The position numbers were made by a program, and so were the translations under genes. DNA of 64,000 nt, taken from NCBI GenBank assembly GCA_903994635.1, contig CAJEXQ010000001.1, positions 1-64,000 of the forward strand, given 5' to 3'. This DNA comes from an uncultured Chlorobiaceae bacterium. GTDB lineage: Bacteria; Bacteroidota; Chlorobiia; Chlorobiales; Chlorobiaceae. The notes below the pieces were generated by a model. That model did no database searches. It had not been told where the DNA came from and saw nothing but the letters and a program-made list of their open reading frames with translations. Shown here piece after piece: positions 7,738-15,623 of the stretch (position 1 is the first letter of the stretch; each line of letters opens with the position of its first letter).

Positions 7738-10700
7738 ATGACAACTGAAAACAAGATCGAGCTGGGCCTTATCGACAAACTGCAAGATCTCAAATACAGC
7801 TACCGCCCCGACATTCGCGACCGCGCCGGGCTGGAGAAGAACTTCCGCGAAAAGTTCGAAACGCTCAACAGGGTCCATCTGACCGATGCGGAGTTTGCCC
7901 GGCTGCTCGATCTGATTGTCACCCCGGACGTTTACGCAGCGGCCCGCCATCTGCGCGAAAAAAACAGCTTCGACCGTGACGACGGCACACCGCTCTTCTT
8001 CACCCTGGTCAACATCAAGGAGTGGTGCAAAAACAGCTTTGAGGTGGTCAACCGGCTCCGCATCAACACCAACAACAGCCATCACCGCTACGACGTGCTG
8101 CTCCTCATCAACGGCGTTCCTGTGGTACAAATCGAGCTGAAAGCCCTGGCCATCAGCCCGCGCACGGCCATGCAGCAGATTGTCGAGTACAAAAACGACC
8201 CCGGCAACGGCTACACCAAAACCCTGCTCTGCTTTTTGCAGCTCTTTATCGTCAGCAACCGCACCGACACCTGGTACTTCGCCAACAACAACAGCCGCCA
8301 CTTCAGCTTCAACGCCGACGAGCGTTTTCTGCCGCTCTACCAGTTCGCCGGAGAAGACAACAAGAAAATCACCCATCTCGACAGCTTTGCCGAAAAGTTT
8401 CTGGCCAAATGCACGTTGGGCGAAATGATCAGTCGTTATATGGTACTCGTAGCCAGCGAGCAAAAGCTGATGATGATGCGCCCATACCAGATCTATGCTG
8501 TCAAGGCCATCGTGGAGTGCATTCACCAGAACTCCGGTAACGGGTATGTCTGGCATACCACCGGCAGCGGCAAAACGCTCACCTCCTTCAAGGCATCAAC
8601 CCTGCTCAAGGATAACCCGGATATCGACAAATGCCTCTTCGTCGTTGACCGCAAAGACCTCGACCGGCAGACGCGGGAGGAGTTCAACCGCTTTCAGGAG
8701 AACTGCGTCGAAGAGAACACCAACACCGACAGCCTGGTGCAGCGGCTGCTCTCGGATGATTATGCCAATAAGGTGATTGTTACTACTATTCAGAAGCTCG
8801 GCCTCGCCCTCGACGGCAGCAACAAACGCAACTTCAAAGAGCGGCTCCAACCGCTGCGCAAAAAACGCATGGTCTTCATCTTTGACGAATGCCATCGCTC
8901 GCAATTCGGCGACAACCACAAGGCCATCAAGGAATTTTTTCCCAACGCCCAGCTCTTCGGCTTTACCGGCACGCCAATCTTTTCAGAAAATGCCAGTTAT
9001 CAGCAGATTGAGGGGCAGCAGGGCTCTTTTATCACCACGGCAGAGATCTTTCAGCAGCAACTGCACGCCTACACTATCACGCACGCCATCGAAGACCGCA
9101 ACGTCCTGCGCTTCCACGTCGACTATTTCAGGCCCGAAGGCAAGAACAGGCCAAAGCCGGGTGAGGCGCTTACCAAAAGAGCCATTGTTGAGGCCATCCT
9201 CGAAAAACACGACACCGCCACCTACGGGCGCAAGTTCAACGCCATTCTGGCCACGGCCTCCATCAACGATGCCATTGCCTATCATGAGCTGTTCAAGAGC
9301 ATTCAGGCCGAAAAGCAGGCCAAAGAGAGCCACTTTCAGCCACTGAACATCGCCTGCGTCTTTTCGCCGCCCGCGCAGGCTATTGCTGGTGATGCCGGGA
9401 ATCGAAACGAAAAGAATGTGGCAGACATCAAGCAGCTCCAGGAAGATCTGCCGCAGGAGAAGGCCGACAACCAGGTTGCCCCGGATGAAAAAAAGGCGGC
9501 CCTGAAAGCCATCATTGCCGACTACAACACCAACTACGGCACCAACCACCGCATCGACGAATTCGACCTCTACTATTCAGACGTGCAAAAGCGCATCAAA
9601 GATCAGCAATACCCCAACCAGGACTTGCCGCACGCGCAAAAGATTGACGTTGTGATTGTGGTCGACATGCTGCTCACCGGGTTTGACTCGAAATTCCTGA
9701 ACACCCTGTATGTGGATAAAAACCTCAAGTACCACGGGCTGATTCAGGCCTTCTCACGTACCAATCGTGTGCTGAACGGCACCAAGCCCTACGGCAGCAT
9801 TCTCGACTTCCGCCAGCAGCAAAGCGCGGTCAACGATGCTATCGCCCTCTTTTCCGGTGAGCAAGCCGACCGCGCCTGCGAAATCTGGCTGGTCGATTCT
9901 GCCCCGGTGGTCATCAACAAACTGGAAAGTGCGGTTAAAAAGCTGGGCGAATTCATGCAATCCCAGGGGCTGGCCAGTGCCCCGGAAGAGGTGGCAAACC
10001 TCAAGGGCGATGCAGCACGCGGTCAGTTCATCAACCTCTTCAAGGAGGTGCAACGTCTCAAGACCCAGCTCGACCAATACACCGACCTGACGGACGAAAA
10101 CGCCCTCAGCATCGAGCAGGTCATACCGTCGGAGCAGTTGCAGGCTTTTCGTGGTGTCTATCTCGAAACCGCCCAGCGGCTGAAAGAAAAAAAGAGCAAA
10201 GGCAGCGATGGCCCGGAAGAGGAGCAACTCGATTTTGAATTTGTGCTTTTTGCCTCCGCCATGATTGACTACGACTACATCATGGGCCTCATTACAAGCT
10301 ACTCGCAGCAAACACCCGACAAGCAAAAGATGAGCCGCACCGAGCTTATCGGTCTGATTGCATCCGAGGCCAACCTCCTTGAGGTGCGCGAAGAGATAGC
10401 CGACTATATCGGCACCCTCAAGTCAGGCGAAGGTTTGAAAGAGAGTGAAGTCCGTCAGGGTTACGAAACCTTCAGGGCCGAAAAAAACGCCCGTCAACTG
10501 GCTGACATTGCCGAAAAGCATGGACTGGAAACCTCCACGCTTCAAGCCTTTGTGGAGACCATCATGCAGCGGATGATCTTCGATGGTGAACAGTTGACTG
10601 ATCTGCTTGCTCCGCTGGGGTTGAACTGGAAAAGCAGAAGGCAAAAAGAGCTTGCCTTGATGGAAGAGCTGATTCCCGTGCTGCACAAACTTGCGCAAGG

Positions 10701-10743
10701 GCGCGACATTTCAGGATTGGAGGCGTATGAAACAGTTTTATGA
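7738..10743 (+). CDS. hsdR: Type I restriction enzyme, HsdR subunit (locus 1)
   Basis: 1001 residues, the usual length for the motor and nuclease subunit that translocates DNA and cuts away from the recognition site. The N-terminal PD-(D/E)xK nuclease has Asp119 in HHRYDVLLL and Glu133-x-Lys135 in VQIELKA. The SF2 helicase domain has Walker A in HTTGSGKTLTS (about residue 280), a DECHRSQFG box (about 380) and FGFTGTPIF. C-terminal motifs include VVDMLLTGFDSKFLNTLYVDK and AFSRTNRVLN. It looks intact. Its methylase partner downstream is truncated, so the enzyme either is unused or relies on an M/S complex encoded elsewhere. Confidence 0.93.
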   Translation: MTTENKIELGLIDKLQDLKYSYRPDIRDRAGLEKNFREKFETLNRVHLTDAEFARLLDLIVTPDVYAAARHLREKNSFDRDDGTPLFFTLVNIKEWCKNSFEVVNRLRINTNNSHHRYDVLLLINGVPVVQIELKALAISPRTAMQQIVEYKNDPGNGYTKTLLCFLQLFIVSNRTDTWYFANNNSRHFSFNADERFLPLYQFAGEDNKKITHLDSFAEKFLAKCTLGEMISRYMVLVASEQKLMMMRPYQIYAVKAIVECIHQNSGNGYVWHTTGSGKTLTSFKASTLLKDNPDIDKCLFVVDRKDLDRQTREEFNRFQENCVEENTNTDSLVQRLLSDDYANKVIVTTIQKLGLALDGSNKRNFKERLQPLRKKRMVFIFDECHRSQFGDNHKAIKEFFPNAQLFGFTGTPIFSENASYQQIEGQQGSFITTAEIFQQQLHAYTITHAIEDRNVLRFHVDYFRPEGKNRPKPGEALTKRAIVEAILEKHDTATYGRKFNAILATASINDAIAYHELFKSIQAEKQAKESHFQPLNIACVFSPPAQAIAGDAGNRNEKNVADIKQLQEDLPQEKADNQVAPDEKKAALKAIIADYNTNYGTNHRIDEFDLYYSDVQKRIKDQQYPNQDLPHAQKIDVVIVVDMLLTGFDSKFLNTLYVDKNLKYHGLIQAFSRTNRVLNGTKPYGSILDFRQQQSAVNDAIALFSGEQADRACEIWLVDSAPVVINKLESAVKKLGEFMQSQGLASAPEEVANLKGDAARGQFINLFKEVQRLKTQLDQYTDLTDENALSIEQVIPSEQLQAFRGVYLETAQRLKEKKSKGSDGPEEEQLDFEFVLFASAMIDYDYIMGLITSYSQQTPDKQKMSRTELIGLIASEANLLEVREEIADYIGTLKSGEGLKESEVRQGYETFRAEKNARQLADIAEKHGLETSTLQAFVETIMQRMIFDGEQLTDLLAPLGLNWKSRRQKELALMEELIPVLHKLAQGRDISGLEAYETVL

Positions 10744-10936
10744 AACTTGGCAGGCAGACGAAAAACTCTCAGCAGTGCCGAGAGTTTTGTCCTGGTCACA
10801 GAACCCCCTTATTGTTGAGCGTTGCAAAAGCAGCGATGAACGTCAAATCAATATCGTACCATCTGAATGTACCTTACAATCAAAAACTCTCACCACTGGT
10901 GAGAGAATTACACACAAACAGCCGCCATACCTTTAA
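10727..10936 (+). pseudogene. N-terminal fragment of a DUF1016/YhcG-type nuclease
   Basis: The frame opening with MKQFYETWQADEKLSA and LSWSQNPLIVERCKSSDERQ matches the conserved LSWSHN..I..RCK segment of DUF1016 (YhcG-like PD-(D/E)xK) proteins, which often accompany type I R-M loci. The rest of the expected roughly 350 residues is missing. The fragment overlaps the end of hsdR. A second DUF1016 piece appears at 12.85 kb, so the gene was probably broken by rearrangement. Confidence 0.55.
10888..10902. promoter_or_regulatory. Short perfect inverted repeat between hsdR and hsdS
   Basis: CTCACC-ACT-GGTGAG, a 6-bp stem with a 3-base loop, lies about 100 bases before hsdS. It could be an operator or a weak hairpin. 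There is no T-run, so it is not a terminator. Confidence 0.2.
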
Positions 10937-11003
10937 AGACAATGATGCATTTGAGTGTACTTGAGTTACGGGATTTACCTAACATGCGACAAAGTGATGA
11001 GTT

Positions 11004-11666
11004 ATGAATGTGCCCAAGCTAAGATTTCCTGAATTTTGGGATGCGGGGGAGTGGGAGGCGAAGCAATTAGGAGAACTTTTATGGGGCCATCCTGACTATG
11101 GGGTGAATGCAGCAGCTGTACCCTACTCAGAAAATTTACCCGCTTATCTACGAATAACTGATATTTCCGATGAGGGTTATTTCCTTTGTGGTAAAAAAGC
11201 CTCTGTTGCGATTAAGGCTACAGAGGCAAACTATCTGAGTGAGGGTGATATTGTTCTTGCTCGAACAGGAGCAAGTGTTGGAAAATCGTACAAATTCAGA
11301 AAAGAAGACGGCCAGTTGGTGTTCGCCGGATTTTTGATACGGATAAAGCCAGACTCTACAAAAATAGATTCTACTTTTCTGTTCAACTTTCTTTTTACTG
11401 AGCAGTATTGGAATTGGGTTGGAGTCACTTCTGCGCGCAGTGGTCAACCAGGTATTAACGGTAACGAATACGCTACTTTGCTTATTCCGGTTCCTCCATA
11501 CGAACGGAAGTTAGGAGGGTTATCAGAACAAAAAAAAATCGCCGACTGCCTTTCATCCATCGATGACCTGATCACCGCACAAACGCAAAAGCTTGGCACG
11601 CTCAAAACCCATAAAAAAGCGCTGATGCAGCAGCTTTTCCCGGTAATTGAGGAGGTATCAAGCTGA
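11004..11666 (+). CDS. hsdS: Type I specificity subunit, half-size HsdS (locus 1)
   Basis: 220 residues, about half the usual HsdS. It holds one target-recognition domain (residues about 1-165, opening with PKLRFPEFWDAGEWEAKQLG) and one conserved helical spacer, SEQKKIADCLSSIDDLITAQ, ending TLKTHKKALMQQLFP. Natural S subunits have two recognition domains, but single-domain forms can dimerise to give symmetric sites, so this could be functional or a deletion product. The stop codon overlaps the ATG of the next gene (TGATG). Whether it works depends on the broken hsdM downstream. Confidence 0.85.
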   Translation: MNVPKLRFPEFWDAGEWEAKQLGELLWGHPDYGVNAAAVPYSENLPAYLRITDISDEGYFLCGKKASVAIKATEANYLSEGDIVLARTGASVGKSYKFRKEDGQLVFAGFLIRIKPDSTKIDSTFLFNFLFTEQYWNWVGVTSARSGQPGINGNEYATLLIPVPPYERKLGGLSEQKKIADCLSSIDDLITAQTQKLGTLKTHKKALMQQLFPVIEEVSS

Positions 11667-12184
11667 TGGGCAAAAAAATCATCATTATTGCCGGACCCAA
11701 TGGAGCAGGAAAAACCTCTTTTGCCTGTACGTTTCTGCCACAAGAAGCTCAATGCCTGCGCTTTATCAATGCCGATCTCATTGCAGCCGGACTCTCACCC
11801 TTTGCCCCTGATGTGGCTGCCATCAAAGCAGGACGTATCATGCTGGAAGAGATTGCCGATAGCGTGCGACGTGAAGAAAGCTTCGCTTATGAAACCACGC
11901 TATCCGGCCTTGGTTATCTGACGCATATCCGGCAATGGCGTGCTCAAGGCTTTGTGGTTAGCCTCTATTTTCTGTCGTTACCCAATGTCGAAGCGGCCAT
12001 TGCCCGTGTAGCGGAGCGCGTTCGCCAAGGAGGGCATAATATTCCTGAACCAATAATCCGCCGCCGTTTTATAGCGGGATTGCGTAACTTTGAGCAACAC
12101 TACAAAGCTGAGGTAGATGATTGGACCAAATACAACAACGCCGGAGAGACACCGGTTTTATTAGAATGGGGAGAAAACCTGTGA
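11666..12184 (+). CDS. Zeta-toxin-like P-loop kinase
   Basis: 172 residues. Walker A is IIAGPNGAGKTSFA (residues about 8-19), followed by FINADLIAAGLSPFAPD, SFAYETTLSG and VAERVRQGGHNIPEPIIRRR, the pattern of zeta-toxin/UDP-N-acetylglucosamine kinase-like proteins found in many genomes. The role of these chromosomal homologues is not settled; toxin activity is inferred from the family only. It is translationally coupled to hsdS upstream (TGATG) and to the small gene downstream (GTGA), a toxin-antitoxin-like arrangement nested inside the hsd locus. Confidence 0.8.
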   Translation: MGKKIIIIAGPNGAGKTSFACTFLPQEAQCLRFINADLIAAGLSPFAPDVAAIKAGRIMLEEIADSVRREESFAYETTLSGLGYLTHIRQWRAQGFVVSLYFLSLPNVEAAIARVAERVRQGGHNIPEPIIRRRFIAGLRNFEQHYKAEVDDWTKYNNAGETPVLLEWGENL

Positions 12185-12378
12185 ACGCAACAGATATTAC
12201 AAAGGCTAAAAACCCTGACCAGCGTGCTTCATTAGCCGCTCTGCAACGAGCCGCCGAGTTAGCTCGTGAAACCGCTATTCAGACGAATACCAATATCGTG
12301 ATTGAAAAAGATGGGAAATTGGTGTGGATTTCAGCGGAAGAGCTGCGCCGCCAAGCATCAGAGGCAAAAGAGTCATGA
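12181..12378 (+). CDS. Small protein coupled to zeta-like kinase, putative antitoxin
   Basis: 65 residues from a GTG start that overlaps the kinase stop by four bases (GTGA). The sequence ends DGKLVWISAEELRRQASEAK and has an Ala-rich helix, LAALQRAAELARETA. Small proteins of this type regularly sit after zeta-like kinases, so an antitoxin or accessory role is inferred. No DNA-binding motif is evident. Confidence 0.6.
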   Translation: MNATDITKAKNPDQRASLAALQRAAELARETAIQTNTNIVIEKDGKLVWISAEELRRQASEAKES

Positions 12379-12566
12379 CAGAACAAAACCAAAAGCTCGA
12401 TACGCTCAAAACCCATAAACAATTGGCAAAGGAAGAGAGTCTCTCTACCCAGCAGACACCGGTGCCTGCCGAGACCTTTAACCCGCGCAGTTATTATGGA
12501 GCAGCTCATCAATCCCTTGAAGAGATTGATGAGTATATAGAAAGCAGTCGGGAAGGATGGAATTGA
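12375..12566 (+). CDS. Small chimeric ORF made from hsdM and hsdS pieces
   Basis: 63 residues, starting ATGA-overlapped with the previous gene. The first seven residues, MTEQNQK, equal the start of hsdM. The next stretch, LDTLKTHK, equals the end of hsdS. The remainder, PRSYYGAAHQSLEEIDEYIE, resembles short antitoxin-type proteins (PRDYYG...EEID). It looks like a recombination product of hsd ends joined to an antitoxin-like tail. Whether it is expressed is unknown. Confidence 0.45.
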   Translation: MTEQNQKLDTLKTHKQLAKEESLSTQQTPVPAETFNPRSYYGAAHQSLEEIDEYIESSREGWN

Positions 12567-12596
12567 TGGATTATCTATGAAATAATGATGAGCATG

Positions 12597-12794
12597 ATGA
12601 CCGACACAGAGATCAGGGTAAAAGGCATTCAAATTCTTGCCCAATATCTGGGTGATATTGAAATGGAGCGTTTTATCGCGCTGATTCAACGAGAACCTTT
12701 TGACTATACCCAGTGGCGAGAGAGCATGGAGCAAGAGGAGAGCGTCGAAGAGATCAGCAGAAAAGCAATGGCGCAAACTAAAAATCAGTTATGA
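12597..12794 (+). CDS. Small hypothetical protein in the hsd locus
   Basis: 65 residues from ATG 12597 (MTDTEIRVKGIQILAQYLGD), or 69 from 12585. The C-terminal half, EMERFIALIQREPFDYTQW, is acidic and helical. Proteins like this appear near toxin-antitoxin genes, but I cannot name the family. The stop overlaps the ATG of a degraded hsdM start at 12791. Confidence 0.45.
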   Translation: MTDTEIRVKGIQILAQYLGDIEMERFIALIQREPFDYTQWRESMEQEESVEEISRKAMAQTKNQL

Positions 12795-13093
12795 CCGAAC
12801 AAGAACAGAACCAACTGCGCGGAGCCATGAATGCTGACGAGGGGGGGCATGGACGCATTGACCTCTTTTCACGCCGATATCAAAAACATCCTCGAACAGG
12901 CGATTCTCTACACAGTGTGTAGAGAATTGAGCTGGAGCCATCTGCGCCCGATCATGCGCCGGGATTTGTCGTAAGCCATTGACTATTATTGCCGCGAAGC
13001 CAGCGTGGCCATGCCGATCAACTGGAGAACGATTTCGACAGGGGCAGTGAAGCAGTTGCCATCGACACAGGGAAAATCAAAAAAGAAGAACCG
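12791..13093 (+). pseudogene. Remnants of an hsdM start and a DUF1016 gene
   Basis: At 12791 a frame begins MTEQEQNQLRGAMNADE, a shortened copy of the hsdM N-terminus (MTEQNQKQ ... DQLRGAMNADD) that soon degenerates. From 12849 a 41-codon frame reads LTSFHADIKNILEQA and then CRELSWSHLRPIMRRDLS, matching two separate parts of DUF1016 proteins with the middle missing. A following stretch, YYCREASVA, also fits DUF1016. None is a complete gene. Confidence 0.5.
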
Positions 13094-14200
13094 ATGACCG
13101 AACAAAACCAGAAACAAATGGGCACTACCCTTTGGGGCATTGCCGACCAACTGCGCGGAGCCATGAACGCGGACGATTTCCGCGACTACATGCTCTCATT
13201 CCTTTTCCTGCGCTACCTCTCCGACAACTACGAAGCCGCAGCAAAAAAAGAGCTGGGCAGGGATTTCCCCGTCAAGCAAGAGCTGCCCGGCACCACGCCG
13301 CTGCAACTCTGGTATGATAATAATCCCGACGATAGTGCTGAATTTGAAAAGCAGATGCGTCTCAAGGTGCATTATGTGATTAAGCCCCAATACCTCTGGG
13401 GCAGCATCGCGGAGATGGCCCGTACGCAGGACGGGGAGTTGCTGCATACCCTGCAAAAAGCATTCGATTACATTGAAAACGAATCTTTTGCCAGTACTTT
13501 TCAGGGCCTCTTCTCGGAAATCAACCTGAACTCTGAAAAGCTTGGAAAGCAGTATTCCGATCGCAATGCCAAGCTCTGCACCATCATCACCAAAATTGCC
13601 GAGGGGCTGAAGGAGTTTTCAACAGACAGCGACACCTTGGGAGATGCCTACGAATACCTGATCGGCCAGTTTGCTGCCGGTTCCGGCAAGAAGGCGGGAG
13701 AGTTCTACACCCCGCAGCAGATCTCCAGCATTCTCTCTGCCATTGTGACGCTCGACAGTCAGGAACCTGCCACCGGCAAAAAGAGATATCTCGACAACGT
13801 GCTCGACTTTGCCTGCGGATCCGGCTCGTTGCTGCTCAATGTTCGCCATCAGATGGGCCCCCACGGCATCGGCAAAATTTACGGGCAGGAAAAAAACATC
13901 ACCACCTACAACCTCGCGCGCATGAACATGCTGCTGCATGGGGTGAAAGATTCAGAGTTCGAAATTTACCACGGCGATACGCTGCTCAACGACTGGGATA
14001 TGCTGCGCGAAGCCAATCCGGCAAAAAAGAAACAGTTCGATGCCGTGGTGGCCAATCCCCCCTTCAGCTACCGCTGGGAACTCACGGACGCGTTGGGAGA
14101 CGACGTGCGTTTCAAGAACTACGGCCTCGCCCCCAAATCTGCCGCTGACTTTGCTAGCTTGGGCTACCGTTTTTACCGCTTGGCAATTAGGGAACTATAG
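13094..14200 (+). pseudogene. hsdM: HsdM methyltransferase, C-terminally truncated (locus 1)
   Basis: The true start is ATG 13094 (MTEQNQKQMGTTLWGIADQL), because the frame upstream of it is remnant DNA. The HsdM N-terminal helical domain (about 1-150) and most of the SAM-dependent N6-adenine methylase domain are present: FACGSGSLLL at about 239-248 and the catalytic NPPF at 321-324. Homology ends at APKSAADFA (about residue 354, nt 14156). The last 14 residues are antisense to an autotransporter fragment. HsdM is normally 500-530 residues, so about 150 are missing. It is probably inactive. Confidence 0.85.
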
Positions 14201-14735
14201 TTATAGGCCGTGCCAACCATTGTCTCGGAGGTCGGGCGATATTCGATGCCGAGCGTTGTGCCAAGGCCATCCGAATGATACCCTTTCGAATTGTCTCTGG
14301 AGGAACGATTGGATACAACGCCATTGCCCTGCACGAACACGGCCCATGAGTTTGACCCGGTTCCTGATGCGCCAGAGCTTTTTGCGGTCGCGACGTTGAA
14401 CAGATCAAGCCGGTCGAACATGGTGCCGACAAAGGCATCCGCTACAGTAAACCCAAGCTCGCAGCTTGAGGCGAAAGTCTCAGGGGCATTGAGGCGATTA
14501 GCGATGTAATTCGCCACAATGGCAAAGCCAGCCGAAGTCAGATGCAACTGATCGACGTAGAACAAATATTCGTTCACCTGGGCTGAATTACCCGGTATCG
14601 GGCTTGCTGTAGCGTATTTCGGGCCGTAAAGCGACGGATTGGCCTTGATATTCGACTCGATCATGGCAAGGTCGACATATTCGACCCGCATGCCTGAGGT
14701 GGCTACTTTCGACAGATTTTGCTGCCTCGGGGAGG
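14173..14735 (-). pseudogene. Autotransporter-type GDSL esterase, internal fragment
   Basis: The minus-strand frame carries the GDSL/SGNH block V motif DQLHLTSAGFAIVANYI (the Asp and His of the triad). It then runs into a linker and the first strands of an autotransporter beta-domain (SWAVFVQGNGVV, LGTTLGIEYRPTSETMVG). Both the signal and catalytic-Ser part and the rest of the barrel are missing. It joins hsdM on one side (about 14160) and caxA on the other (about 14740), so it is a foreign piece trapped between two truncated genes. Confidence 0.6.
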
Positions 14736-14739
14736 CCAG

Positions 14740-15208
14740 AGAGCACAGATGCCACAGAAAAAAACGAAAAATGGTCTTTCATCCTGTTGGCAATTGCAGG
14801 GCTTGTCTTTCTTGTAATTGCTGGAAAACTTATTATTTCAGGAGCAACCGGTATCGCCATTGCTTTCGGAATGGATAAATTTCTGATTGGGGCGACAGTT
14901 GTTGCCTTCGGAACGTCGATGCCTGAGCTGGCCTCATCGCTTATCGCAAAGTTTCGGGGTCACGATGGGGTAGGGTTGGGAACAATTCTTGGAAGCAACA
15001 TTTTCAATGGCCTGTTCATCATCGGGGTGACTGCGATAATCAATCCATACAGGTCAACTTGCGTGAAACCAGCCCTGCTTTGCTTATTGGGATCACAGCA
15101 CTGCTCCTAACCTTTCCCGGACCTGATGGTCGGATAAAAAAAACGCAGGGAGTTTTACTGATCCTGCTCTATGCGGGATATCTCATTTTTGCTGTAATGA
15201 ATCGCTAA
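14740..15208 (+). pseudogene. Ca2+/Na+ antiporter (CaxA/YrbG type), truncated and frameshifted
   Basis: The frame from 14787 gives membrane segments and the exchanger motif VVAFGTSMPELASSLIAKF, then LGSNIFNGLFIIGVTAIINP, the second alpha-repeat of the CaCA exchanger family. The N-terminal half is missing. At about 15047 one base is lost, so the 324-nt frame ends early; the correct continuation, SPALLIGITALLLTFPGPDG to YAGYLIFAVMNR, stops at 15208 in another frame. The fossil copy at 3.28 kb still has the extra C (AACCCCATACAG) that keeps the frame open. Confidence 0.75.
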
Positions 15209-15591
15209 AGATCATAGGGGTTATCGATTATTTCAAGAGATAGCTCTTTCTTATGATCCAGAAAACCGATCCGGACGTAGTGAAGGTTTTCAACCTTGAA
15301 TAGATCAGCACCTTTTTCAGCAGCACGAAGAATAATGTGACCTTTATGATGGCCTAACTCTTTGGCAAGATCGCTCCACTTCCTGAACACCAGATTAGTG
15401 TAAAAGTCGCCCTCCCGGACACCCAAGACCTCAGCATCAGTGAGATCGGTGATCAGATCCGGTGTTGAAAGCAGGGACATCTCTTTTCCTATCCAGATAG
15501 TGATAATTTCGCAGTGAAAAGGCAGGAAAACAGAGTTTTTGATCACAAATCCCTTTTCTTCGGCATTGATTGCGGCAATAAAACTTTTCAT
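15205..15591 (-). CDS. Hypothetical protein
   Basis: 128 residues starting MKSFIAAINAEEKGFVIKNS. Soluble, with the segments TDAEVLGVREGDFYTNLVFR and HKGHIILRAAEKGADLF. No family recognised. It ends convergently with the broken antiporter, sharing four bases, and is followed on the same strand by nhaD after 30 bases of spacing to its stop; the start at 15591 lies downstream of nhaD, so the two may be co-transcribed. Confidence 0.6.
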   Translation of the reverse strand: MKSFIAAINAEEKGFVIKNSVFLPFHCEIITIWIGKEMSLLSTPDLITDLTDAEVLGVREGDFYTNLVFRKWSDLAKELGHHKGHIILRAAEKGADLFKVENLHYVRIGFLDHKKELSLEIIDNPYDL

Positions 15592-15623
15592 GGTTTCAAG
15601 TATTACTAATTAACAGTTCCGCG

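Noticed and set aside
7723-8556. 277-codon minus-strand frame opposite hsdR
   Set aside because: It is antisense to the well-supported HsdR gene and shows no family motifs.
12915-12930. CTACACAGTGTGTAG palindrome as an operator
   Set aside because: It lies inside the DUF1016 remnant, at a deletion joint, and has no gene with a nearby start that it could control.
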